From Herbaspirillum sp. SJZ107 (GTDB lineage: Bacteria; Pseudomonadota; Gammaproteobacteria; Burkholderiales; Burkholderiaceae_D), in the NCBI RefSeq assembly GCF_006715485.1, contig NZ_VFNH01000004.1:600318-664317 (forward strand): a stretch of 64,000 nucleotides of DNA, given 5' to 3'. The notes under the pieces are model-generated. The model saw nothing but the letters and a program-made list of their open reading frames with translations, ran no database searches and was not told the DNA's origin. Below are positions 1 to 8,875 of the stretch, piece by piece. The first letter of the stretch is position 1; every line of letters begins with the position of its first letter. Both the position numbers and the translations under genes were made by a program.

Positions 1-1112
1 GGCCAGGTTTCCAGCGCTTCCTGCATCAGCGTGTGGTTGGTGTACGAGAACACCTTTTGCGTGATCGCCCAGGCGCGCGGGAAGGCGATGCCGTGGTCGT
101 CGATCAGGAGGCGCATCAGTTCGGGCACCGCCAGCACCGGGTGGGTGTCGTTCAGGTGGATCGCGACGTGCTGCGGCAGCTGGTCGAAATCGTCGTGCTT
201 TTCCAGGAAGCGCCCGATGATGTCCTGCAGGCTGGCGGCGCAGAAGAAGTATTCCTGGCGCACGCGCAGTTCGCGCCCGGCCAGCGTCGAGTCGTCCGGG
301 TACAGCACGCGCGACACGTTTTCGGACGCGTTCTTTTCCTCGACCGCACCGACGTAATTGCCCCCGTTGAAGGCGGACAGGTTGAATTCCTGGTCGGCCT
401 TGGCCGACCACAGGCGCAGCAGATTGGTCGCTTCGGTGGCGTAGCCGGGCACGATGGTGTCGTAGGCCAGCGCCATCACGTCATGGGTGTCGACCCACTC
501 GACCTTGTCGCCATGTTGTTCGATGCGGCCGCCGAAGCGCACGCGGTACTGCACGTCCGGGCGCGCGATTTCCCACGGATTGCCGCCAGCGAGCCAGTAG
601 TCGGGCAGTTCGACCTGGCGGCCGTCGACGATCTGCTGCTTGAACATGCCGTAGTCGTAGCGGATGCCGTAGCCGACGCCGGACAGGGCCAGCGTGGCCA
701 TCGAATCGAGGAAGCAGGCGGCCAGGCGGCCCAGGCCGCCGTTGCCGAGGGCGGCATCCGGCTCGAGGTCGGGCAGCGCCTCGAGGTCGACGCCCAGCTC
801 GGCCAGTGCCTGGCGCACGTCTTCATGGATGTCCAGCGCCAGCAGGGCGTTGGTGAAGGTGCGGCCGATCAGGAATTCGATCGACATGTAGTACACGCGC
901 TTGGCATCCTGCTGGGACTGGGCGCGCTCGGTCTTCATGCGGCGCTCGACCAGGCGGTCGCGTACCGCCAGGGCGGAGGCATGCAGCCAGTCGCGCGGCT
1001 GCGCGGTCGAGGCATCCTTGCCCATCGTGTACATCAGTTTGTTGGCGATTGAACGCTTGAGGTCGGCGACGCCGCCGGATGGATCGTCTTGATTAAGGTC
1101 GGTAAGATTCAT
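1..1112 (-). CDS. glgP: Glycogen phosphorylase, 3' part cut by window edge
   Basis: Releases glucose-1-phosphate from the non-reducing ends of glycogen, using pyridoxal phosphate. About 370 N-terminal residues are inside the window; the C-terminal half, including the PLP lysine, lies beyond position 1. The translation shows family blocks YYMSIEFLIGR, DAALGNGGLGRLAACFLDS and HLNDTHP, typical of bacterial GlgP/MalP. The ATG at 1112 lies 23 bases after the glgA stop, so it is the last visible gene of the glgBXCAP operon. The order is the same as in enterobacteria. The context favours GlgP over MalP because no maltodextrin genes are near. Confidence 0.95.
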   Translation of the reverse strand, partial: MNLTDLNQDDPSGGVADLKRSIANKLMYTMGKDASTAQPRDWLHASALAVRDRLVERRMKTERAQSQQDAKRVYYMSIEFLIGRTFTNALLALDIHEDVRQALAELGVDLEALPDLEPDAALGNGGLGRLAACFLDSMATLALSGVGYGIRYDYGMFKQQIVDGRQVELPDYWLAGGNPWEIARPDVQYRVRFGGRIEQHGDKVEWVDTHDVMALAYDTIVPGYATEATNLLRLWSAKADQEFNLSAFNGGNYVGAVEEKNASENVSRVLYPDDSTLAGRELRVRQEYFFCAASLQDIIGRFLEKHDDFDQLPQHVAIHLNDTHPVLAVPELMRLLIDDHGIAFPRAWAITQKVFSYTNHTLMQEALETW

Positions 1113-1135
1113 TGCTGTTGCGTTCAGTGATTTTG

Positions 1136-2602
1136 TTATTGGTCAGTGGCGATTTGCCGGTAAAGCGCGAGATAGTGAGCCGCGGCTGTATCCCAGCCAA
1201 ATTGTTGCCGCATGCCATGTTCTTGTACCTGCTTCCAGTCAGCTTCACGTTGATACAGCGCGAAGGCGCGGCGCAGGGCGGCGTGGATGCCGGCGTCGTC
1301 GAAGCTGTCGAAGACGAGACCGGTGGCCAGTTCCTCGCCCAGGTTCTCGATCGAGGCATCGACCACGGTGTCGGCCAGTCCGCCAACCTTGCGCACCAGC
1401 GGCAGGGTGCCGTACTTGAGCCCGTAGAGCTGGGTCAGCCCGCAGGGTTCGAAACGGGATGGCACCAGGATCACGTCGGCGCCCGCGATCAGGCGGTGCG
1501 CAAGCTGCTCGTCGTAGCCGATGCGCACCGCCACCGACTGCGGATGGGCCGTGGCGGCGGCGCGGAAGGCGGCTTCCAGCGGCGCATCGCCGGCGCCCAG
1601 CAGCATGATCTGGCCGCCGCGCTGGACGATCAGGGGCAGGGCGGCCAGTACCAGGTGCAGGCCCTTCTGTTCGGTCAGGCGGCTGACGACGCAGAACAGC
1701 GGCGCCTCGTCCTGCACCGCGAGGCCCGCTTCCTGCTGCAGCGCCGTCTTGCACGCGCGTTTACCGCTGACGTTTCGCAGGTCGTAGTGCCTGGCGATCA
1801 GCGGGTCCGTCGACGGATTCCATACCGCATCGTCGACACCGTTGAGGATGCCGGCGAGATCGGCGGAACGGGTGCGCAGCAGGCCATCCAGGCCGCAGCC
1901 CTGTTCGCTGTCCTGGACTTCGCGCGCGTAGGTCGGGCTGACCGTCGAGATTTTGTCCGCGAAGAACAGCCCGGCTTTCAGGAAAGAGACCTGGCCGTGG
2001 AATTCGACACCGTTGATGTCGAAGAAATGGGCGGGCAAGCCCAGGTAGCCGAATACGTGGCTGGGGAAATTGCCCTGGTAAGCCAGGTTGTGGATGGTCT
2101 GCACGCTGGCGGCCAGCTTGCGGCCGGTCGACTGTTCGGCAGCCTTCAGGTAAGCCGGGGCCAGGCCGGCGTGCCAGTCGTGCGCATGCACGACCTGCGG
2201 CTGCCAGGACGGATCGAGGCCTTCGGCCAGGCGCGCCGCCATCCAGCCGAGCAGGGCGAAACGCTGGAAATTGTCGGGGTAGGCCTGGTTGCCGGCGTCG
2301 GCATACGGGTTGCCCGGGCGGTCGTACAGGTTCGGGGCATCGATGACGTAGGCGGCGACACCGCTGTCGGGCAGGGTGCCGCGATACAGGCGCAGCGTCT
2401 CGGCGCCGAAGGCCGGCGCCAGTTCGGTCACCAGTTCCTGGTTCAGGATGCCGGCGCGCAGGGCCGGAAAGCCCGGCACCAGCACGCGCGCATCGCAGCC
2501 GGTCTTGCTCTGCGCGGCCGGCAGGGCGCCCGCCACATCCGCGAGGCCCCCGGTTTTCAGCAGTGGATAGATTTCAGTACAAACGTGTAATACGCGCATC
2601 AT
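1136..2602 (-). CDS. glgA: Glycogen (ADP-glucose) synthase
   Basis: Transfers glucose from ADP-glucose to the growing alpha-1,4-glucan (GT5 family). The protein begins MMRVLHVCTEIYPLLKTGG; the KTGG loop binds ADP-glucose. The C-terminal half carries the GT-B signature EPCGLTQLYGL followed by a GGLADT segment. I chose the ATG at 2602 (or the adjacent one at 2599) because an AGGA ribosome site sits just upstream and the family start is MRVLHV; an in-frame upstream ATG at 2638 would add 12 unrelated residues. The length of about 488 aa is normal. It lies between glgC and glgP in the operon. Confidence 0.96.
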   Translation of the reverse strand: MMRVLHVCTEIYPLLKTGGLADVAGALPAAQSKTGCDARVLVPGFPALRAGILNQELVTELAPAFGAETLRLYRGTLPDSGVAAYVIDAPNLYDRPGNPYADAGNQAYPDNFQRFALLGWMAARLAEGLDPSWQPQVVHAHDWHAGLAPAYLKAAEQSTGRKLAASVQTIHNLAYQGNFPSHVFGYLGLPAHFFDINGVEFHGQVSFLKAGLFFADKISTVSPTYAREVQDSEQGCGLDGLLRTRSADLAGILNGVDDAVWNPSTDPLIARHYDLRNVSGKRACKTALQQEAGLAVQDEAPLFCVVSRLTEQKGLHLVLAALPLIVQRGGQIMLLGAGDAPLEAAFRAAATAHPQSVAVRIGYDEQLAHRLIAGADVILVPSRFEPCGLTQLYGLKYGTLPLVRKVGGLADTVVDASIENLGEELATGLVFDSFDDAGIHAALRRAFALYQREADWKQVQEHGMRQQFGWDTAAAHYLALYRQIATDQ

Positions 2603-2684
2603 GGTTCCTGTGTCCGTGCGTTCGCCAGCTTGCCGCACGGACGCGCCCGCGTCCGTGCGCCGTCTTACGTAACTCGAAGTTTAT

Positions 2685-3974
2685 TTACAGCTTGTTCAGC
2701 ATGTCGGTGGTGACCAGCACCACGCCGCTCTCGCTGCGGTGGAAGCGTTCCGCATCCAGTTCCGGATCTTCGCCGATCACCATCCCGGCCGGGATCTTGC
2801 AGCCGCGGTCGATGACGACCTTGGTCAGGCGGCAGCCTTCGCCGATCTCGCAGTGCGGCAGGATCACCGCCTGGTCGATATGGCAGAACGAATCGACCCG
2901 CACGTTGGAGAACAGCACCGAGGCCGCGACGTGCGAACCCGACACGATGCAGCCACCCGACACCAGCACGTTGACCGCCATGCCATGGTCGCCGTTACGG
3001 TCGTGCACGAACTTGGCCGGCGGCAGCTGTTCCTGGTGGGTCCAGATCGGCCAGTCGGCGTCGTAGATATTGAGTTCCGGCGAAATCGAGGCCAGGTCGA
3101 GATTGGCGGACCAGAAGGCGTCGACGGTACCGACGTCGCGCCAATAGGCCGGGACGCCGTCGCCGTTCGGGATGCACGACATGCCGAACGGATGCGCCAC
3201 CGCGCCGCCTTCGCTCACCACGCGCGGGATGATGTCCTTGCCGAAGTCGTGGGTGGAGGCGGCATTCGCGACGTCGTCGTTCAGCAGCTGGTACAGATAG
3301 TCGGCATTGAAGATGTAGATGCCCATGCTGGCCAGCGTGGTGTCCGGCTTGCCGGGCATGGTCGGCGGATCGGCCGGCTTTTCGACGAAGTCGGTGATGC
3401 GGCGCTCTTCGTCGACCGCCATCACGCCGAATGCCGAGGCCTCCGCCTTCGGCACCTCGATGCAGCCGATGGTGCAGGTGGCGCCGGTCGCCACGTGGTC
3501 CTGCAGCATCAGCGAATAATCCATCTTGTAGATATGGTCGCCGGCCAGCACGACCACGAACTCCGGATGATAGGAGCTCAGGATATCGATGTTCTGGTAC
3601 ACCGCGTCGGCGGTGCCGCGGTACCAGTGATCCTCGTTGACGCGCTGCTGGGCCGGCAGCAGGTCGATGAATTCGTTCTGGTCGCCGCGCAGGAAGCTCC
3701 AGCCGCGCTGCAGGTGGCGCAGCAGCGAGTGCGATTTGTACTGCGTCACCACACCGATGCGGCGGAAGCCGGAGTTGATGCAGTTGGACAGGACGAAATC
3801 GATGATACGGAACTTGCCGCCGAAATAGACCGCCGGCTTGGCGCGCTTGTCGGTCAGCTGCTGCAGGCGCGACCCGCGGCCGCCGGCCAGTACCAGCGCG
3901 ACGGCGCGTTCCGGCAAGCGGTGGGTGAGCTGGTTCTTCCTTCGTTCAGGTTGCCGATGGATCAGCGTTTTCAT
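2685..3974 (-). CDS. glgC: Glucose-1-phosphate adenylyltransferase
   Basis: Makes ADP-glucose from glucose-1-phosphate and ATP, the committed step of bacterial glycogen synthesis and normally the allosterically controlled one. The 429 aa protein has the nucleotidyl-transferase loop LVLAGGRGSRLQQLT, followed by KRAKPAVYFGGKFRIIDF and the DLLPAQQR segment, and ends in a left-handed beta-helix domain. A strong GGAGG site precedes the ATG at 3974. It sits 82 bases upstream of glgA and 56 bases downstream of glgX in the same operon. Confidence 0.97.
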   Translation of the reverse strand: MKTLIHRQPERRKNQLTHRLPERAVALVLAGGRGSRLQQLTDKRAKPAVYFGGKFRIIDFVLSNCINSGFRRIGVVTQYKSHSLLRHLQRGWSFLRGDQNEFIDLLPAQQRVNEDHWYRGTADAVYQNIDILSSYHPEFVVVLAGDHIYKMDYSLMLQDHVATGATCTIGCIEVPKAEASAFGVMAVDEERRITDFVEKPADPPTMPGKPDTTLASMGIYIFNADYLYQLLNDDVANAASTHDFGKDIIPRVVSEGGAVAHPFGMSCIPNGDGVPAYWRDVGTVDAFWSANLDLASISPELNIYDADWPIWTHQEQLPPAKFVHDRNGDHGMAVNVLVSGGCIVSGSHVAASVLFSNVRVDSFCHIDQAVILPHCEIGEGCRLTKVVIDRGCKIPAGMVIGEDPELDAERFHRSESGVVLVTTDMLNKL

Positions 3975-4030
3975 GTTGCCTCCACTATTTTTATGGTCGA
4001 TGACCTAACTAACAAGCTTGGGTTGGATGC

Positions 4031-6112
4031 TCAGTTCCACGGCAAGGCCAGCAGCAGCACCGCGTGCGCCGGGACCTCCACCGTGCCGTCGGCATCATGC
4101 GGCGGCAATTCGGGAAACGCACTGTTCGTCAGCGCACGCCAGGTGCCCGGCGGCAGCGTGAAATCGGCCGGCTGCGCCTGGGCATTCACCAGCAGCAGGC
4201 AGGTTTCGTCGGCGTCCTGGCCGTCGGCCGGCGCGCACATCCGGATGCCGATGCAATGGCTGCCCCCGTTCCAGGCCGCGTCATCCATCACGGCACCGTC
4301 CGGCTTGAGCCAGGCGATGTCTGCGTGGCCATCCGCCCCCACCGCACCGGTGTACCAGTCCGCACGGCGCAGGGCGCGGTAGCGCCGCCGCAGCCCGGTC
4401 AGCGCGCCGACGAAGCCGGCCAGCGCATCGTCGGCGCGGCGCCAGTCCAGCCAGCATACGGCATTGTCCTGGCAGTAGGCGTTATTGTTGCCCTGCTGGG
4501 AATGACCGATGTCGTCGCCGGCCAGCAGCATCGGCGTGCCCTGCGAGAAGAACAGCGTCGCCAGCAGGGCGCGCTGCAGGCGTGCCCGCAGTTGCAGCAC
4601 GGCGCGGTCGTCGGTGGCGCCTTCCACGCCGCAGTTCCAGCTGAGGTTATGGGCATGGCCGTCGCGGTTCTGCTCGCCGTTGGCCTCGTTGTGCTTGTCG
4701 TTGTAGCTCACCAGGTCGCGCAGCGTGAAACCATCGTGGGCGGTGATGAAATTCACGCTGGCGGTGGGTTGGCGGCCGTCGTGATGGAAGACGTCGCTGG
4801 AACCGGCGAAGCGGCGTGCGAATTCGCCCAGCGCTCCGGCCGGCTCATGTGACTGCAGCCAGAATGCACGCATGGTGTCGCGGTACTTGTCGTTCCATTC
4901 GAACCAGCCTGGTGGGAACTGGCCGAGGCGGTAGCCGCCCGGACCGATGTCCCATGGTTCGGCGATCAGCTTGACCCGCGCCAGCACCGGATCCTGGCGC
5001 AGCGCCGCCAGGAAGGTGGCGGCGCCGGAAAACCCATCGGCACTGCGCGCCAGGACCGGTGCCAGGTCGAAGCGGAAGCCGTCGACGTGCATCGCTTCGA
5101 CCCAGTAGCGCAGCGAATCCATCACCAGCTGCAGCACGCGCGGCTCGGCCAGGTTCAGGCAGTTGCCGCAGCCGGTCCAGTTTTCGTACAGGGCCGGATT
5201 GTCTTTCCGCAGGTGGTAGTAGAGCTGGTTGTCGATGCCCCGGAAGCTCAGCGTCGGCCCGAATTCGTCGGTCTCGGCGGTATGGTTGTAGACCACGTCG
5301 AGCACGACCTCGATGCCGCGGCCGTGGACCGCCTTGACCATGTCGCGGAACTCGGAAATCGGCGTGCTGCCGGGCTGCCCCGACCAGTAGCGGCGCTCGG
5401 GCGCGAAGAAGCCGATGCTCGAATACCCCCAGTAATTCGACAGGCCCATCTTCTGCAGGCGCATCTCGTCGGCGCGCGCATGCGCCGGCAGCAGGCTGAG
5501 CGTGGTGACGCCGAGCCGCTGCAGGGTGTCCAGCACGGCGGGCTGCGCCAGCCCGGCGTAGGTGCCGCGCAGCGCCTCGGGCACGTCGGGGTGCAGCCGG
5601 GTGTAGCCCTTGACGTGGACTTCGTACAGGATGGTGTCGGCTGCCGGCACCCGCGGCGGCTGGTCGCCGCCCCAGTCGTAGGCGTCGTCGATCACCTGCG
5701 CCTTGAGCGCGATCGCGGCATTGTCGGCCGGGTCGGGCTGGTCCGCGGCGCCGGCGGCATGGCCGTCGAAGCCCGGCTGCGCCAGGTACTCGCCCACGAC
5801 CGCGCGCGCGTAGGGGTCGAGCAGGACCTTGTTCGGGTTGAAGCGCTGGCCCTGCTGCGGCGCATACGGTCCGGCGACCCGGTAGCCGTAGACCTGGCCC
5901 GTCGCCGCACCCTCGAGGTAGCCGTGCCAGACGCCGTCCTCGCAGGCCGGCATGCGCAGGCGCGCCAGTTCCTGTTTGCCCTCGGGATCGAACAGGCACA
6001 GCTCCACCGATGCCGCATGCGGCGCCACCAGCGCGAAATTCACGCCATCGCCGTCCGTGTGCGCGCCCAGCGGGTAGGGGCGGCCTGCATGCAATGCATC
6101 TGCCACCGTCAT
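4031..6112 (-). CDS. glgX: Glycogen debranching enzyme (GH13, GlgX type)
   Basis: Hydrolyses alpha-1,6 branches of phosphorylase-limit glycogen. The 693 aa protein has an N-terminal CBM48-like region (PYPLGAHTDGDGVNFALVAP), then the GH13 barrel with DVVYNHTAE, the nucleophile block GFRFDLAPVL, the acid block LIAEPWDIG and FITAHDGFTL. Length is close to enterobacterial GlgX. Its ATG overlaps the glgB stop by four bases (ATGA), which indicates translational coupling. Isoamylase of the TreX type is possible but the glg context favours GlgX. Confidence 0.95.
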   Translation of the reverse strand: MTVADALHAGRPYPLGAHTDGDGVNFALVAPHAASVELCLFDPEGKQELARLRMPACEDGVWHGYLEGAATGQVYGYRVAGPYAPQQGQRFNPNKVLLDPYARAVVGEYLAQPGFDGHAAGAADQPDPADNAAIALKAQVIDDAYDWGGDQPPRVPAADTILYEVHVKGYTRLHPDVPEALRGTYAGLAQPAVLDTLQRLGVTTLSLLPAHARADEMRLQKMGLSNYWGYSSIGFFAPERRYWSGQPGSTPISEFRDMVKAVHGRGIEVVLDVVYNHTAETDEFGPTLSFRGIDNQLYYHLRKDNPALYENWTGCGNCLNLAEPRVLQLVMDSLRYWVEAMHVDGFRFDLAPVLARSADGFSGAATFLAALRQDPVLARVKLIAEPWDIGPGGYRLGQFPPGWFEWNDKYRDTMRAFWLQSHEPAGALGEFARRFAGSSDVFHHDGRQPTASVNFITAHDGFTLRDLVSYNDKHNEANGEQNRDGHAHNLSWNCGVEGATDDRAVLQLRARLQRALLATLFFSQGTPMLLAGDDIGHSQQGNNNAYCQDNAVCWLDWRRADDALAGFVGALTGLRRRYRALRRADWYTGAVGADGHADIAWLKPDGAVMDDAAWNGGSHCIGIRMCAPADGQDADETCLLLVNAQAQPADFTLPPGTWRALTNSAFPELPPHDADGTVEVPAHAVLLLALPWN

Positions 6113-8286
6113 TGTGTAGGCTCCAGCTTCAGCATGATGGTCGCCAGCGGCGGCACGGTCAGGCTCAGCGACTGGTCGCGACCATGCAGCGCGGCCGGCT
6201 CGGTGTGCAGTTCACCGTTGCCCATTCCGCTGCCGCCATACTGCGTGGCGTCGGTATTCAGGATTTCGACATAGCGTCCGGGCTGGCCGACGCCGATGCG
6301 ATAGCCGTGCCGCGGCACCGGCGTGAAATTCGACACCACCACCACCGTATCGCCATTGCCCGCCTTGCGGATGAACGAAAACACGGAATTGTCGCGGTCT
6401 TCGTGCGTGATCCATTCGAACCCGCGCGCCTCGACGTCGAGCTGGTGCAAGGCCGGGTAACGCTGCTGGACCGCATTCAGGTCGCGTATCAGCTGCTGGA
6501 TGCCCTGGTGGCGCGGGTTGTCGAGCAGGTGCCAGTCGAGGCTGCGGTCGACATTCCATTCGCGCTCCTGCGCAAACTCGCCACCCATGAACAACAGCTT
6601 CTTGCCGGGATGGCCCCACATGAAACCGTAATACGCGCGCAGGTTGGCGAAGCGCTGCCAGTCGTCGCCGGGCATGCGGTCCAGCAGCGACCCCTTGCCG
6701 TGCACTACCTCGTCGTGCGACAGCGGCAGCACGAAGTTTTCGGTAAAGGCATACACCAGCCCGAAGGTCATCTTGTCGTGATGGTAGCGACGGTTGATCG
6801 GGTCTTCCTGCATGTAGCGCAGCGTGTCGTTCATCCAGCCCATGTTCCATTTATAGTGGAAGCCCAGGCCGCCCATTTCGAGCGGACGCGACACGTTCGG
6901 AAAACTGGTCGATTCTTCCGCAGCCATGACGGCTTCGGGGCGCTCGGCGCACACCACCCCATTGGCGCGGCGCAGGAAGTCGATCGCCTCCAGGTTTTCG
7001 CGACCGCCGAACTGGTTCGGAATCCATTCGCCTTCCTTGCGGCTGTAATCGCGATACAGCATCGACGCCACCGCATCGACGCGCAAGCCGTCGATCCCGA
7101 AACGCTCGATCCAGTACAGCGCATTGCCGACCAGGTAATTCAGGACTTCCTTGCGCCCGTAGTTATAGATCAGGGTGTTCCAGTCCTGGTGAAATCCTTC
7201 GCGCGGATCGGCATGCTCGTACAGGTGGCTGCCGTCGAAACGCGCCAGTCCGTGCGGATCGGAGGGGAAATGCCCCGGCACCCAGTCCAGCAGCACGCCG
7301 ATGCCGTTGGCATGCGCGGTTTCGACGAAATAGCGGAAATCTTCCGGCGTGCCGAAACGCGAGGTTGGCGCATACATCCCGACCGGCTGGTAACCCCAGG
7401 AGCCATCGAACGGGTGCTCGCTGACCGGCATCAGTTCGATGTGCGTGAAGCCGAGGTCTTTCGCATACGGAATCAGCTGGTCCGCGAGTTCGCGGTAGCT
7501 CAGCCAGCGGTTGCCGTCTTCGGGCACGCGGCGCCAGGACCCCAGATGCACCTCGTAGATGCTGACCGGCGCGCCGAGCGCATTGGCCGCCTGGCGCGCG
7601 CTCGACGATGGAAACACCGGCGGCAAGGCATTCACCACCGAGGCCGTGTCCGGGCGCAGTTCGGCGCGGAAGGCGAACGGATCGGCTTTCAGCAGGATCT
7701 CGCCGCTCTGCGCCTTGATTTCGAATTTGTACAGGTCGCCGGTGGCCAGCTGCGGAATGAAGATTTCCCACACGCCGGATGCGCCGCGCGACCGCATCGC
7801 ATGGCGCCGGCCGTCCCAGTTATTGAAACTGCCGACCACCGAGACCCGGCGCGCATTCGGCGCCCACACCGCGAAGGCAACGCCGGGGACACCGGCGATC
7901 TCGGTCGGATGGGCACCCAGTTTTTCGTAGGGCCGGTGGTGCGTCCCCTCCGACAGCAGCCAGACATCCATGTCGCCGAGGATGGGCGGGAAGCGGTAGG
8001 CGTCCTCCATCTCCTGGCGGTGCGTGCCCCAGTCGACCCGCAGGCGGTAGGGGAACGGGTTCTTGCGCCGGGGGATGGCGGCGTAAAACACGTCGCTGTC
8101 TTCGACCCGCTTGAGACTGGCCAGCTTGCGGCCGGTCTTGGTGTCGATCAGCTCGACCGCGGCTGCACCAGGCAGCAGGGCGCGTACCACCAGTTCGCCA
8201 TGGTGGCGATGCATGCCGAGAACGGAAAACGGGTCGTGATGGTCGCCGTGCATCAGCGTGGCGACGCTTGCCTGGTCAAATGTCAT
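6109..8286 (-). CDS. glgB: 1,4-alpha-glucan branching enzyme
   Basis: Introduces alpha-1,6 branches into glycogen. The 725 aa protein has two N-terminal CBM48-type modules (HHDPFSVLGMH and DPHGLARFDGSHLYEH region later), then GH13 blocks DGLRVDAVASMLYRDY (nucleophile Asp), AEESTSFP (acid Glu) and LPLSHDEVVHGKGSL. Length matches the family. It is the first gene of the minus-strand glg operon, and the ribosome site before the ATG at 8286 is weak. A possible promoter lies about 245 bases upstream (8532-8560). Confidence 0.97.
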   Translation of the reverse strand: MTFDQASVATLMHGDHHDPFSVLGMHRHHGELVVRALLPGAAAVELIDTKTGRKLASLKRVEDSDVFYAAIPRRKNPFPYRLRVDWGTHRQEMEDAYRFPPILGDMDVWLLSEGTHHRPYEKLGAHPTEIAGVPGVAFAVWAPNARRVSVVGSFNNWDGRRHAMRSRGASGVWEIFIPQLATGDLYKFEIKAQSGEILLKADPFAFRAELRPDTASVVNALPPVFPSSSARQAANALGAPVSIYEVHLGSWRRVPEDGNRWLSYRELADQLIPYAKDLGFTHIELMPVSEHPFDGSWGYQPVGMYAPTSRFGTPEDFRYFVETAHANGIGVLLDWVPGHFPSDPHGLARFDGSHLYEHADPREGFHQDWNTLIYNYGRKEVLNYLVGNALYWIERFGIDGLRVDAVASMLYRDYSRKEGEWIPNQFGGRENLEAIDFLRRANGVVCAERPEAVMAAEESTSFPNVSRPLEMGGLGFHYKWNMGWMNDTLRYMQEDPINRRYHHDKMTFGLVYAFTENFVLPLSHDEVVHGKGSLLDRMPGDDWQRFANLRAYYGFMWGHPGKKLLFMGGEFAQEREWNVDRSLDWHLLDNPRHQGIQQLIRDLNAVQQRYPALHQLDVEARGFEWITHEDRDNSVFSFIRKAGNGDTVVVVSNFTPVPRHGYRIGVGQPGRYVEILNTDATQYGGSGMGNGELHTEPAALHGRDQSLSLTVPPLATIMLKLEPTQ

Positions 8287-8460
8287 ACGTATTTTTATCT
8301 TGGTTGCCGGCGGCGGAACGTAGCCTGGCGTGGGCTGGCGTTTGCGGCGCGAGGGGGGAGTGTGTGACGAACGACACGATCCGGGCGGGGTGACTGCACG
8401 ACGACATGGCCAACATATTTCTTCCGGATCGAGAACCGAGGCCGCCCTTGGAACAAGTTT

Positions 8461-8489
8461 GCCGCTCCGGGAGCGGCAGGCGCCTGCCG
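8461..8489. repeat. Two adjacent GC-rich palindromes in the glgB leader region
   Basis: GCCGCTCCGGGAGCGGC (8461-8477) and CGGCAGGCGCCTGCCG (8474-8489) are overlapping inverted repeats in the 589-base gap between glgB and the YcaO gene. If glgB is transcribed from the candidate promoter at 8532-8560, both would fold as hairpins in the 5' leader and cannot form fully at the same time, because they share four bases. No factor-independent terminator U-tract follows. Confidence 0.5.
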
Positions 8490-8531
8490 GGATCGGCTTC
8501 GGTGGTGCCTTGTTGTTTTCGCAATGACTCT

Positions 8532-8560
8532 ATTTTAACGATTAAGCGTACTGGATGGTA
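8532..8560 (-). promoter_or_regulatory. Candidate sigma-70 promoter for the glg operon
   Basis: On the minus strand, TACCAT (8560-8555) and TAAAAT (8537-8532) are separated by 17 bases. This is an AT-rich patch in an otherwise GC-rich spacer. It would give a leader of about 240 bases before glgB. Only hexamer similarity supports it. Confidence 0.35.
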
Positions 8561-8660
8561 AAAATTTGATATCAATTGTGCGGCACGCTCGTATGGGATA
8601 ACTTAGCCGATCTCCGGCAACGCTCGCGATTAATACCATTATCTGGACAATGTTGAGTTC

Positions 8661-8738
8661 ATGAGCGCACTTGCGGAGTTTGACGAGGCGTGGAGTCAGG
8701 CAGGAATGGCAGCAAGATACGATGATGCGGCGGCGTGA
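8661..8738 (+). CDS. Possible 25-residue ORF before a terminator
   Basis: ATG at 8661 opens a 25-codon frame reading MSALAEFDEAWSQAGMAARY then DDAAA, stopping at 8738. It is followed after 33 bases by a strong terminator. No good ribosome site is visible. It may be a real small protein, a leftover of a longer gene, or part of a non-coding transcript. No similarity is recognised. Confidence 0.25.
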   Translation: MSALAEFDEAWSQAGMAARYDDAAA

Positions 8739-8771
8739 GATTGGCGCTCTAAGAGTCTCTGCTCGGAATCT

Positions 8772-8798
8772 AAAGCCCTGTTTTTACAGGGCTTTTTT
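8772..8798 (+). terminator. Rho-independent terminator
   Basis: AAAGCCCTG / TTTTTA / CAGGGCTTT is a perfect 9-bp stem with a 6-base loop, followed by further T residues. It points in the plus direction. It ends a short transcript that starts somewhere in 8560-8660, since the gene to the left (glgB) is on the other strand. Confidence 0.85.
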
Positions 8799-8875
8799 AT
8801 TTTCACCTAGGCGATGAGGCGGAAACCACGGATAATGGCGGCCAACTCATTTTTGCGCATCAATCTGGAATTCTC

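Noticed and set aside
1112..2590. Long plus-strand ORFs opposite the glg genes (for example 1112-2590 and 6010-8367)
   Set aside because: They are antisense frames of high-GC coding DNA; the minus-strand proteins carry clear glycogen-enzyme motifs.
8690..8800. Signal recognition particle (4.5S) RNA
   Set aside because: The piece GTCAGGCAGGAATGGCAGCA resembles the conserved loop, but the stem around the GGAA tetraloop has a mismatch and the long terminal pairing of 4.5S RNA is missing.
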